Below are positions 9,427 through 17,871 of a stretch of 64,000 nucleotides of DNA, piece by piece. Within the stretch, counting starts at the first letter, position 1, and each line of letters opens with the position of its first letter. Where the stretch lies: NCBI GenBank assembly GCA_045565695.1, contig JBJLEZ010000007.1:62001-126000 (forward strand), given 5' to 3'. Source of the stretch: GCA-2690565 sp002457235 (GTDB lineage: Bacteria; Verrucomicrobiota; Verrucomicrobiia; Opitutales; Coraliomargaritaceae). Below the pieces are notes generated by a model. It was given only the letters and a program-made list of their open reading frames with translations, had not been told where the DNA came from and did not search any database. A program made the position numbers and the translations under genes.

Positions 9427-12400
9427 GTGAAGAAATAAGATTTACGAATAAAGCGATGTTTGCTTCCGCCGGTACGGGAAAGACCTATCAACTGACCGAT
9501 CGTTTTATTTATATTCTTCATCATACCTTAGAGCCTGAAAAAATTATTGCCCTGACCTTTACGCGAGCTGCTGCTGGAGAATTTTTTGTAAAAATAGTGG
9601 AAAAGCTCTACCTCGCTTGTACTGATAATAATGAAGCGAGTGCATTGTCGAAGCGTCTGAAAATCAATGCCGATCAAGCCCATTATAATAAACTTCTCAA
9701 AATTGTACTTCAGCAACTACACCAACTCAACCTACAAACACTTGATAGCTTTTTACATAAAATTCTTAATTGTTTCGGTCCCGAAATAGGTTTCACAGAA
9801 AACATACAATTACTCAGTGAAAATTCACGAGTGCTTTGTCAAAAAACAGTTAGAGATTCAATCATCTACGAATTCAACCAGTCCAAAGGTCATAACCAAT
9901 CACTGAAACAGTTTTGGTATGCTTTCAAACAATCTAACTATGGTGAAAGCAATATCTCTGTAGATAAAACCATTCGAAATTATATAGACAAAATCCAAGA
10001 GCTTTATTTAGAAGCACCCATTCCTGAAAAATGGGGTTCAATAAAGACGGTTTGGGGAAATCAATACCCATGGATCGATTCCTCTCTTATTGATTGGACA
10101 GAGCTTTCTGAAAAGTTGATTTCTGAAATTCCTAAAAGTGCTAACAAGAGTGAGCATAATTCATTTTTATCTGCTGCTAAATATATTGAGACTTTCCCCA
10201 TCAACAAAAATATACCTGTGTTGATCGAAAGAAGCATAGAAAATTTTTCAGCTTTAGAAAGAGGCAAAGCCTTGATCAAGATTGGGCGTTCCGATGTCTT
10301 GATTGAAGGACGACTGGCTGAAGTACTTTATAAATGTGTAACAAATATCTTCAATTATTATATAAAGCGATCCATTGAATCCACACAAGGTACATTTAAA
10401 ATACTTGAAATCTACAACAAGGCTTATGACACACAAGTAAGACACTATGGAAAGGTAACCTTCTCTGACCTAATTCATATTTTAAATCCTAAATCTTCAA
10501 TCTCACCCTTTTATAATCAAGCTGATGCCGTCAGAGATTTACTTTATTATCGGCTAGATGCACGTTATGATCATTGGTTATTTGATGAATTTCAAGATAC
10601 AAGCCGATCTCAATGGGAAATCATAAAAGATTTAGTTGATGAAGCTATACAAGATAGCGATCGAACTGCCTTTTTTGTAGGAGATACCAAACAATCGCTT
10701 TATCTTTGGCGAAACAGTGATGACCGATTATTTAAATCGATCTGTGATTACTATGATACCATTGAAAAGCCTACACCGCTCTCAAAATCTTATCGTTCTA
10801 CTCCTGCAATCATGGATGCCGTCAATAGTGTATTTGATAGCCGTGAAGCAATTCAAGAATACTATGGAAAAATCACTTGTGAGCGATGGTTTAACGCATG
10901 GGAAAAACACTATGTTTCAGAAAAGAATCAAAAGGAAATTGGATACGCCTCTTGGATCGACATTAGCGAAAATGCCAAAAGCGATAAAGAAACCAGCGTC
11001 TTGAATATTCTTAAGGGACTTAAAGAAAAATCAGATAACTTATCTATTGGTATACTGGTAGGGAAAAACACAGAAGCAGTTGAGTTAGCCTACTTTTTAA
11101 GGGAACAAGACCTAGGCATAACCATTCGAATTGGCTCATCTTTATTACCTGCAAAAGATAATGCTGTAGGCGTAGCTCTCATTGCTATGCTTAAATATTG
11201 TATTCATCCATCAGATGAAAGGTCCAAACAATACTTAGGACTTATTGACGCTTCCACAAAGAACAATTCTCTCATCAATACAGTTGATCGACTAAGACCT
11301 CAAGCCAATGCCATGAAGTCTGCTCGATTAGTCCTAGAATTTTCGCAGGCATTAATCAGTAAACTATCGCCTAATGACCGGAGACATCGAAAATCTCTAC
11401 ATTATCTGATTGAAAATTCGGAAAAATTTGACCGAGAAGAAGATCCTTCTATCAAAAATCTAATAAGCTACTTAGAGAACTTCAGCTTAAATGATAGTGA
11501 GGAAAATAGTGTGGTTACCGTTGAAACAATCCACCGATCCAAGGGTCTAGAATATGATGTCGTTATATTCATTAATAATGACAAAACGACTTTCACAGAG
11601 AAAAATATCAAAGCCTACAGGAACAAAAGCCAAGAAGTTGAATGGGTCTTAGAGCCTTTCAAAAAAGATATTATGCAATCTCTGGATAAAACCTCAGATT
11701 TCTACGAGCAAATAGAACAAGAAAGCCATTTTTCTTCACTCTGTAAATTGTATGTGGCCATGACTCGAGCAAAGAAGGCACTGTATATGATGAGTGACCT
11801 AAAATCACCACATAGCAAAACCCCTGTTCGTTTTCTCAAAACTTATCTAAGCGACAGCTCTGAAGAAAAAGACCTATTTCCAAACGCAACCTTTTCGGTG
11901 CTTTGGGAAACAGGTGATGCAGGTTGGCATAAATCACTTAAGGAAAATAGAAATCTTGAAACGAAAGATTCAGCTGGAATCAAGGAACGAGCCATTACGC
12001 CATTTGAACCTACTCACCAACGTTTAAGTGACTTCGCTCCTTCTAAAGAATCGAAAAACGAGCTTCAATTATTTGTAAATACAAATAGTGGCGGTAAAAA
12101 ATTCGGACAACTGGTTCACAAAGCATTTGAGCAAATAGATTGGTACAACAATACAATAACCTTTGAATCTCAGCTTAATAAAAAAATAGACCTCTCAACT
12201 ACAGAGCTTCTTAAAGCATGCTTAAATGAGAAAAGCATACAGGAAGTCTTCCAAAAACCAGATACGCCTTGCATCCTCTGGAAAGAAAAAGCCTTTACGC
12301 TTTCAGAAAACCAAATCTTGATTAACGGAGTTTTTGACCGTGTTCATATTTTTATCGACCAAAATAAGCGCTACAAAAAAGCTCAAATTATTGATTTCAA

Positions 12401-12569
12401 AACAGATTTAACTAATAAAGATTTCACAATAGCTCAAGCGATTGAAAAATATCAGGAACAATTGCACTCTTACCAAAGGGCACTCTCTAAATTACTCAAT
12501 TTAGATAAGGAGAGAATTGAAACTTATTTATTATTCACTTCCGCTAAAACAATACGTCAAATACATTAA
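9423..12569 (+). CDS. addA: AddA-like UvrD-type helicase/nuclease
   Basis: 1048 residues. Superfamily 1A helicase motifs in order: Walker A FASAGTGKTYQ (near residue 17), motif II LFDEFQDTSRSQWE (near 385), motif III VGDTKQSLYLWR (near 422), motif V VETIHRSKGLEYDVVIF (near 700) and motif VI LYVAMTRAKKALYMM (near 780). The C-terminus carries a PD-(D/E)XK nuclease with INGVFDRVHIF and AQIIDFKTD (about 960-1000). This is the motor and 3' strand nuclease of AddAB, which processes double-strand ends. The start overlaps the end of addB by 4 bp, implying translational coupling. It converges on aguA with a 4-bp overlap of stop codons. Confidence 0.9.
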   Translation: MSEEIRFTNKAMFASAGTGKTYQLTDRFIYILHHTLEPEKIIALTFTRAAAGEFFVKIVEKLYLACTDNNEASALSKRLKINADQAHYNKLLKIVLQQLHQLNLQTLDSFLHKILNCFGPEIGFTENIQLLSENSRVLCQKTVRDSIIYEFNQSKGHNQSLKQFWYAFKQSNYGESNISVDKTIRNYIDKIQELYLEAPIPEKWGSIKTVWGNQYPWIDSSLIDWTELSEKLISEIPKSANKSEHNSFLSAAKYIETFPINKNIPVLIERSIENFSALERGKALIKIGRSDVLIEGRLAEVLYKCVTNIFNYYIKRSIESTQGTFKILEIYNKAYDTQVRHYGKVTFSDLIHILNPKSSISPFYNQADAVRDLLYYRLDARYDHWLFDEFQDTSRSQWEIIKDLVDEAIQDSDRTAFFVGDTKQSLYLWRNSDDRLFKSICDYYDTIEKPTPLSKSYRSTPAIMDAVNSVFDSREAIQEYYGKITCERWFNAWEKHYVSEKNQKEIGYASWIDISENAKSDKETSVLNILKGLKEKSDNLSIGILVGKNTEAVELAYFLREQDLGITIRIGSSLLPAKDNAVGVALIAMLKYCIHPSDERSKQYLGLIDASTKNNSLINTVDRLRPQANAMKSARLVLEFSQALISKLSPNDRRHRKSLHYLIENSEKFDREEDPSIKNLISYLENFSLNDSEENSVVTVETIHRSKGLEYDVVIFINNDKTTFTEKNIKAYRNKSQEVEWVLEPFKKDIMQSLDKTSDFYEQIEQESHFSSLCKLYVAMTRAKKALYMMSDLKSPHSKTPVRFLKTYLSDSSEEKDLFPNATFSVLWETGDAGWHKSLKENRNLETKDSAGIKERAITPFEPTHQRLSDFAPSKESKNELQLFVNTNSGGKKFGQLVHKAFEQIDWYNNTITFESQLNKKIDLSTTELLKACLNEKSIQEVFQKPDTPCILWKEKAFTLSENQILINGVFDRVHIFIDQNKRYKKAQIIDFKTDLTNKDFTIAQAIEKYQEQLHSYQRALSKLLNLDKERIETYLLFTSAKTIRQIH

Positions 12570-13606
12570 TTAGCGAGTGGTTGATTCAAGCTTAGGCAAT
12601 GCAGACCACCCCCTTCACGAATAATTTCCAAGCAATTAAAACCAATTACTTCCCTATTAGGAAAACAATTTTGAATAACTGATAAAGCTTCTTTGTCTTT
12701 TGCTTGGTCAAAACAAGGAACAAGAACTGCTCCATTTAAAACTAAGTAATTTACATAGCTTGCCGACATCATAAGTCCCTCAACATATATAGGGTCAGGA
12801 AGTGGCAATGCATGATATTTATAGCCCTTCAATAGACCCGTAGAGTACGTATCCAACTGAGCCTCTATTTGCCTGAGTGGTAAAAAATTAGGACTTTTCT
12901 CATTAGATTCACTTGCATAAACGATCTGATGTCCTGGAGCAAAACGAAGCACATTATCAATGTGTCCATCAGTATCATCATTATATAAACCATTTTCGAA
13001 CCATAAGGTAGATTCTATACCGAGTGATTGATAGAGACATGTATCCCAGTCAATAGATCGATTACCTTGATTTCGATTGGGATTTTTGAGCACATTCTTT
13101 GTCGTACACAACATGCCTTCTCCGTTTGTCTCAATCGCGCCACCTTCAAGAATTTTTGGGAAACTTATATTTTTTATATTTAATTGGCTACTCAACCATT
13201 TGGGAACCCCATTATCTTTTTTAAATAAATCAAACTTATTTCCCCAAGCATTAAAAAGCCAATCAGTAGATATTAGCTTACCTTTATTTTTATGCTTAAG
13301 GAAAATTGGTCCATAGTCTCTTATCCAAACATCATCTGTTTCATACGTATGAACAATAATTTCATTCTTTTGATTTTGAGGATTAAGCAATCGGATTAAA
13401 TTCGCTTGCTCATTTTCTGGGCACAAGATGTTTACCTTTTGAAAATCAGAACATAGCTTATATAATTCTATAAAACGATTTTGTACCTCCTCTAAATACC
13501 CTGGCCATAAATCATCCCTAGTCGTCCAGGCAAACCAAACAGCTTCTTGCGTTTCCCATTCTGCAGGAAGACGATATACATTATTTTCTTTAAGGTATTC
13601 ACTCAT
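12566..13606 (-). CDS. aguA: Agmatine deiminase
   Basis: 346 residues of the agmatine deiminase / peptidyl-arginine deiminase family. It converts agmatine to N-carbamoylputrescine and ammonia. Family blocks: PAEWETQEAVWFAW near the start, VWIRDYGPIF (near 93), EGGAIETNGEG (near 157), TDGHIDNVLRF (near 215) and the C-terminal catalytic GGGLHCLSLNQP with the cysteine nucleophile (near 333). Located 34 bp downstream of the N-carbamoylputrescine amidase gene, so the two consecutive steps agmatine to putrescine are encoded together. A biosynthetic arginine decarboxylase would be needed to supply agmatine; none is in the window. Confidence 0.95.
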   Translation of the reverse strand: MSEYLKENNVYRLPAEWETQEAVWFAWTTRDDLWPGYLEEVQNRFIELYKLCSDFQKVNILCPENEQANLIRLLNPQNQKNEIIVHTYETDDVWIRDYGPIFLKHKNKGKLISTDWLFNAWGNKFDLFKKDNGVPKWLSSQLNIKNISFPKILEGGAIETNGEGMLCTTKNVLKNPNRNQGNRSIDWDTCLYQSLGIESTLWFENGLYNDDTDGHIDNVLRFAPGHQIVYASESNEKSPNFLPLRQIEAQLDTYSTGLLKGYKYHALPLPDPIYVEGLMMSASYVNYLVLNGAVLVPCFDQAKDKEALSVIQNCFPNREVIGFNCLEIIREGGGLHCLSLNQPLAN

Positions 13607-13640
13607 TTAAAAGCTGACTTAAATTAATTAAGAACTGAAT

Positions 13641-14525
13641 CTAATCTAAAAAATGCTTTGTGATTGATTGATACTTTTCGGGTCTACGATCACGAAAGAA
13701 AGGCCAAATTTTGCGCATGCTTTCTAAAGCATCTAAATTGCATTTGACCACAATAGATTCTGTTTCAATAGCCGATGCACGTTTCAAAATCGTACCGTAC
13801 ATATCAGAAACAAATGACTGTCCCCAAAATTCTGTATTTTTTTCTATACCGACTCGATTAGCCGTCACTACATAGCAACTGTTCGCTATGGCATGCCCAA
13901 TTTGAACCGACTGCCAAGCCCTGTGCTGTAATTCACCCCACTCTTCTTTTTCAGAAGCAAGCCATCCAATTGCTGTTGGATAGAACAGCATTTCTGCACC
14001 TTTTAAAGCCATTAAGCGAGCGGCTTCTGGAAACCATTGATCCCAACAAATCAACACACCTATTTTGCCAAATGCAGTATCCCATACAGGAAAATCTTGA
14101 TCCCCAGGGGTAAAATAAAACTTTTCTTCAAAATCAGGGTCTTGAGGAATATGTGTTTTTCTATAGGTACCTAGATGCGTACCATCACTGTCTACAACAA
14201 TCGCAGAATTATGATAAATCGCTGAAGAACGTTTTTCAAAATAAGCTGCAATTATAACCACACCTAATTCTTTAGCTAATGCAGAAAAAATCTCAGAGGT
14301 AGCGCCAGGTATTGATTCCGCTAAATCGAAATGTTTAGGATCTTGTTCATTACAGAAATAATTTGTGTTAAATAATTCCTGTGTACAAATAACTTGTGCT
14401 CCTTGACCGGCCAATATTCTTATTTGCTCAAGGGTGAAATCAAGATTTGCTTGCTTAGAGCCAAAATCTTTTCCCTGTATCAAACCAATGGAAACAGACC
14501 CTCGTTTTTCTGCGGAATTTTCCAT
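13641..14525 (-). CDS. aguB: N-carbamoylputrescine amidase
   Basis: 294 residues, nitrilase superfamily. The Glu-Lys-Cys triad is visible: E50 in CTQELFNTNYFC, K123 in YRKTHIPQDPDFEEKFYFTPG and C160 in LICWDQWFPEAARLMA. The substrate assignment rests on these blocks, typical of N-carbamoylputrescine amidases, and on aguA just downstream; product is putrescine plus CO2 and ammonia. A longer reading from a TTG at 14555 would overlap hisG; the ATG at 14525 is preferred because it has AGGA eight bases upstream and the predicted protein then begins just before the conserved GLIQ strand. hisG lies 19 bp upstream. Confidence 0.93.
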   Translation of the reverse strand: MENSAEKRGSVSIGLIQGKDFGSKQANLDFTLEQIRILAGQGAQVICTQELFNTNYFCNEQDPKHFDLAESIPGATSEIFSALAKELGVVIIAAYFEKRSSAIYHNSAIVVDSDGTHLGTYRKTHIPQDPDFEEKFYFTPGDQDFPVWDTAFGKIGVLICWDQWFPEAARLMALKGAEMLFYPTAIGWLASEKEEWGELQHRAWQSVQIGHAIANSCYVVTANRVGIEKNTEFWGQSFVSDMYGTILKRASAIETESIVVKCNLDALESMRKIWPFFRDRRPEKYQSITKHFLD

Positions 14526-14544
14526 AAAGATTCCTGAGTAAAGT

Positions 14545-15426
14545 TTAGAAAACAACCTTATTTAAAGGATATTCTACGATTCCTTCTGCTCCCCGTGATT
14601 TTAGTTCAGGAATAATTTCTCGAACAATAGTTTCATCGATTATTGTATCAATTGCGACCCACTTCTCATCAGCCAGTTTATTAATCGTTGGCTTCCTTAG
14701 AGACGGTAAATCTGCTAAAATGGAATCTAATTTATCCACCTCAATATTTAATTTTAATCCTACTTTGGAAGCCGATTCCAGAGCTGATGTTAACAGTAAG
14801 GCAATCGTATCAATTTTCTTTTTTTTCCAGGGATCTTTCAAAGCTTCTTTATTCGCAACAAAGACGGTGTTTGTCGTCAATAAGGTATCCACAATACGTA
14901 ATTTATTAGCTCGAAGCGAATTGCCTGTTTCAGTAAGATCCACGATTGCATCGACTAAATCAGGCACTTTCATTTCTGTAGCACCCCAAGAAAACTCAAC
15001 ATCTGCATTCACGCCATTTTTTTTCAAAAATGCATTAGTTGTATTAACAATTTCTGTAGCAATACGCTTACCTTCTAGATCCTTTACTGTCTTTACATCA
15101 GATGCCTCTGGCACACAAAGCACCCAACGAGATTTTTTATTAGAGGCGCGACTGTACACTAAATCACATATTTCAACGACATCAGATCCATTCTCTTTTA
15201 CCCAATCTTGCCCAGTAAGACCGCAATCAAAATAACCATTTTCAATATAACGACTTACCTCTTGAGCTCTTAAAAATCGACCGTCAAGTGTTGGGTCATC
15301 AAAAGAAGGACGATACGAACGACTGCTCTTTGTAATTTGATAGCCCGCTTTTGCAAATAATCGAATTGTAGATTCCTCTAAACTCCCTTTGGGCAAGCCC
15401 AACATTAATTTATTTTCAATGTCCAT
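14545..15426 (-). CDS. hisG: ATP phosphoribosyltransferase, long form
   Basis: 293 residues, the size of long-form HisG, which has two periplasmic-binding-protein-like catalytic lobes and a C-terminal ACT-like domain for feedback by histidine. It catalyses the first step of histidine synthesis, joining ATP and PRPP. Visible family blocks: LGLPKGSLEEST at the start, FDCGLTGQDWVKENG (near 65), KRIATEIVNTTNAFLKKNGV (near 120), GATEMKVPDLVDAIVDLTETG (the PRPP-binding region, near 148-168). The C-terminal portion (about 215-293) supports the long, HisZ-independent type. First gene of hisG-aguB-aguA; no other his gene in the window. Confidence 0.96.
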   Translation of the reverse strand: MDIENKLMLGLPKGSLEESTIRLFAKAGYQITKSSRSYRPSFDDPTLDGRFLRAQEVSRYIENGYFDCGLTGQDWVKENGSDVVEICDLVYSRASNKKSRWVLCVPEASDVKTVKDLEGKRIATEIVNTTNAFLKKNGVNADVEFSWGATEMKVPDLVDAIVDLTETGNSLRANKLRIVDTLLTTNTVFVANKEALKDPWKKKKIDTIALLLTSALESASKVGLKLNIEVDKLDSILADLPSLRKPTINKLADEKWVAIDTIIDETIVREIIPELKSRGAEGIVEYPLNKVVF

Positions 15427-15447
15427 AATCCAAGTAATATTTTTAGT

Positions 15448-15470
15448 TAAAATAGCTACAAGCTATTTTA
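15448..15470. repeat. Inverted repeat upstream of hisG
   Basis: taaaatagct, three bases (aca), agctatttta: a perfect 10-bp inverted repeat ending 22 bp upstream of the hisG start, between it and the terminator of the previous gene. It lies where a promoter, operator or 5' leader hairpin would be. No T run follows on the minus strand, so it is not a convincing terminator. Function unknown. Confidence 0.45.
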
Positions 15471-15480
15471 TCATTTATGT

Positions 15481-15511
15481 AAACAAAAAAGCCCTTTTCA
15501 AAAAAGGGCTT
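15481..15511 (-). terminator. Rho-independent terminator of the cysteine-rich peptide gene
   Basis: On the minus strand the stem aagccctttt / aaaagggctt (15489-15498 with 15502-15511, three-base loop) is followed by TTTTGTTT. It begins 26 bp after the stop codon of the gene ending at 15537 and separates it from hisG. Confidence 0.85.
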
Positions 15512-15536
15512 CGTGGTAAAGATTTAAAGAAGTCGA

Positions 15537-15764
15537 TTACTTAGATGAACCACAAGATGACTTTTTCTCAGATGCAGGACATGCGCTACAAGATGGTTTT
15601 TCTTTCTTATCGCAATCTGCATCCTCTTTTGAACATCCACTTGAACACTCGCAAGTGCCACAGGCTTTTGCTTTTGCATGATCGTGGGTGCCACATCCAC
15701 CGCAACCCGCATAAGAGTATGAGAATAAACCTAGAACTAATGTAATTAGAATTAATTTTTTCAT
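15537..15764 (-). CDS. Small exported cysteine-rich protein
   Basis: 75 residues starting at MKKLILITLVLGLFSYSYA, a clear Sec signal peptide, followed by a mature part of about 55 residues with ten cysteines in pairs (GCGGCG, CGTCEC, SCSACP) plus His and many Lys. A longer reading from 15818 adds 18 residues before the signal peptide and is less likely. Such composition suggests binding of metal ions or a disulfide-rich fold outside the cytoplasm; no named family recognised. The gene stands alone with its own terminator. Confident that it is a gene because of the signal peptide, the phased cysteines and the terminator; function unknown. Confidence 0.75.
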   Translation of the reverse strand: MKKLILITLVLGLFSYSYAGCGGCGTHDHAKAKACGTCECSSGCSKEDADCDKKEKPSCSACPASEKKSSCGSSK

Positions 15765-15853
15765 AATAATTTGTAAAATATAGACAGAATATCTTAAATA
15801 TATATGTAAATTAAACATTAAATAATTAATTTGTCGAACGATAAAGTAATTTT

Positions 15854-16843
15854 ATGCTTAACTGGATTTCAGACACCCGATTCCCTTTATATTTAGCTCC
15901 TATGGCTCGGTTTACCGATACTGTCTTTAGGCAGTTATGTAAAGAGCAAGGAGCCGATGTCATGCTGACTGAATTTGTGCAAGCCGATGCTATTATTAGG
16001 GGTGATGATCGTTTGTGGGAAACTGTTGATTTTACCGAAACCCAACGTCCTATGGGTGTACAGATATTTGGATCAAATCCAGAATCCATGGCAGAGGCAG
16101 CTAAACTTATATATCAAAGGATTCAGCCTGATTTTATTGATATCAATTTTGGTTGCCCTGCAGATAGAGTGATTTGCATGGATGCAGGGTCGTCACTTTT
16201 GAGGAATCCAGATAAACTCGCCTTAATCACTGAAAAAGTAGTGAATGCAGTTCCCGATATTCCAGTGACTGTTAAAATCCGAATTGGCTGGGATGAAAAA
16301 TCAATAAATGCTACTGAAATTGGTCATCTTGTTGAAAATGTAGGAGCCCAAGCCCTCACTATCCATGGACGAACGAAAGTTCAAGGATACCAAGGTGATG
16401 CAAACTGGGCTGTAATTGCAGAAGTAGCTGAATCCATAAAAATTCCTGTTATTGGTAACGGCAGTATAAATTCCGCAGCTGATGTATTGAAGATAAAAAA
16501 TAATACAAAATGTGCTGGAATAATGATCGGTCGCGCCGCGCTGGGTTATCCTTGGATTTTCAGAGATATCAAGTACAGTTTAGAGCACGGAACTCTTCCT
16601 CAACCTCCGAGTATAAAAGAACGCTGGGCAACAATTATTGACTTTAGTAAAAATATTATGGCACGAAAATATCAACAGAAACGCCATAAAGACATCAAAT
16701 GGATGAGACCTAAAATTATAGCTCTGACCAAAGAAATGCCAGGCTCTAGAAAAATTAGAACAGAACTTGGTAAAGTGGATCAAATCGAAGATTTGAAAAA
16801 ATTAGCCGAGCTTCATATTTCTCACTATGAATATGACTCCTAA
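15854..16843 (+). CDS. dus: tRNA-dihydrouridine synthase (DusB-like)
   Basis: 329 residues. TIM-barrel FMN enzyme that reduces uridines in tRNA D-loops with NADPH. Signature near the start LAPMARFTDTVFRQLC, then DINFGCPADRVICMDAGSSLL with the catalytic cysteine near residue 109, TVKIRIGWDE, LTIHGRTKVQGYQG and GRAALGYPWIF. The order and length fit the DusB group, though the usual GCPxxKV is GCPADRV here, so a distinct subfamily is possible. Followed after 18 bp by a low-MW phosphatase on the same strand. No Shine-Dalgarno visible. Confidence 0.92.
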   Translation: MLNWISDTRFPLYLAPMARFTDTVFRQLCKEQGADVMLTEFVQADAIIRGDDRLWETVDFTETQRPMGVQIFGSNPESMAEAAKLIYQRIQPDFIDINFGCPADRVICMDAGSSLLRNPDKLALITEKVVNAVPDIPVTVKIRIGWDEKSINATEIGHLVENVGAQALTIHGRTKVQGYQGDANWAVIAEVAESIKIPVIGNGSINSAADVLKIKNNTKCAGIMIGRAALGYPWIFRDIKYSLEHGTLPQPPSIKERWATIIDFSKNIMARKYQQKRHKDIKWMRPKIIALTKEMPGSRKIRTELGKVDQIEDLKKLAELHISHYEYDS

Positions 16844-16861
16844 AACAAAAAACCTCACATT

Positions 16862-17338
16862 ATGATACGAATACTATTTTTATGTATGGGAAATATTTGC
16901 CGTTCTCCAGCAGCTCATTGCGTATTTCAAGAAATGGTCAATCAAGCAAACCTTACCGATCAGTTTTCCATCGATTCTGCTGGAACGATTGGATTTCATC
17001 AAGGCAGCGAACCTGATGGTCGCATGCAAGATGCGATGAGAAAAAGAAAGATCCCGATTATTGGTCGATCAAGACAGATAAGTAAATCAGACCTTGAAGA
17101 TTTTGATCTGATCTTAGCCATGGACAATTCAAATTTAATGGATGCCCAAGCCTTAGACAAAAAAGGTCAGTGGCATGACAAAGTTAAATGCTTTGCAGAA
17201 TACTGTACAGATCCTACCATTGGAGAAATTCCAGACCCATATTATGGCTATGACAATGGATTCGAAACTGTTCTTGATTTGATTGAGGACGGTTGTCAGC
17301 AATTGCTTATCGATTGCAAAAAACAACTGAAACATTGA
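16862..17338 (+). CDS. Low-molecular-weight protein-tyrosine phosphatase
   Basis: 158 residues. The P-loop CMGNICRS (C8 to R14, CX5R) stands at the very N-terminus, as always in this fold, and the general acid is the Asp of IPDPYYG (near residue 124). These enzymes remove phosphate from tyrosine, often on exopolysaccharide kinases, and can resemble arginine phosphatases or arsenate reductases; the Tyr pair after DP favours a tyrosine phosphatase. No cognate BY-kinase is in the window. It converges on the SET-domain gene with a 3-bp gap. Confidence 0.92.
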   Translation: MIRILFLCMGNICRSPAAHCVFQEMVNQANLTDQFSIDSAGTIGFHQGSEPDGRMQDAMRKRKIPIIGRSRQISKSDLEDFDLILAMDNSNLMDAQALDKKGQWHDKVKCFAEYCTDPTIGEIPDPYYGYDNGFETVLDLIEDGCQQLLIDCKKQLKH

Positions 17339-17341
17339 TAT

Positions 17342-17845
17342 TTACTTACACTTAGAAGGTTTTTTCTTCCGCTTCTTTAAAAGCTTTTTAACTTTTATTC
17401 GTTGATCTTCACGAACGATGTATCCAATGCAATTTTTCGTGCCACACAAACAAGGGTGATCTAAAAAGTGCTCCATATCATAGCCATAGTCATAAGTCAG
17501 TTCCTCGCCTTCTTCTATTTCCTTAATTGAATAAATCCATATTTCTCCATCATCATTAACCGCTTCACAATTTCCTTCACAAGAATGGTTAATATAGCGA
17601 GCAGGATTTTTGCCGACCCTTCCATCGATATCCCACTGCTCATCTATTTCAAAAATATAGACTAACCCTTCTCCAGATTTTTGGGCTGATTCTTCCCATT
17701 CTAGGGCACGTTTAGACGATTCCTCTTTTGATATTCTTTCCCCTAAATATTGAATAACTCTAGAGCCTTTTTTAATGGAACAATTGGCAAAAAGACCGTG
17801 ATTATGAATCGATGAATCTTTTCTTTTGTATAACTTTTTTTCCAT
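17342..17845 (-). CDS. SET-domain protein (possible protein lysine methyltransferase)
   Basis: 167 residues that are almost only a SET domain: GLFANCSIKKGSRVIQYLGE (near 18-38), the pseudoknot pair ARYINHSCEGNCEAV and GEELTYDYGYD, and a post-SET zinc motif CLCGTKNCIGYI, then a basic tail. SET enzymes transfer methyl from S-adenosylmethionine to lysine side chains; in bacteria the targets are seldom known (ribosomal or DNA-binding proteins are possible). All key motifs (NHS, Tyr of TYDYG) are intact, so it is probably active. No histone-like gene is adjacent. Stop lies 3 bp from the stop of the phosphatase gene. Confidence 0.9.
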   Translation of the reverse strand: MEKKLYKRKDSSIHNHGLFANCSIKKGSRVIQYLGERISKEESSKRALEWEESAQKSGEGLVYIFEIDEQWDIDGRVGKNPARYINHSCEGNCEAVNDDGEIWIYSIKEIEEGEELTYDYGYDMEHFLDHPCLCGTKNCIGYIVREDQRIKVKKLLKKRKKKPSKCK

Positions 17846-17871
17846 TATAGAAATTCATTAATTTATAGAAC

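Noticed and set aside
10717..11004. A 95-codon frame inside addA in another register.
   Set aside because: addA is continuous across this stretch with helicase motifs on both sides; the alternative has no recognisable feature.
14720..15235. A 171-codon plus-strand frame opposite hisG.
   Set aside because: It is the mirror of hisG, which has strong family motifs; the antisense product is low-complexity Ser/Thr/Phe with no domain.
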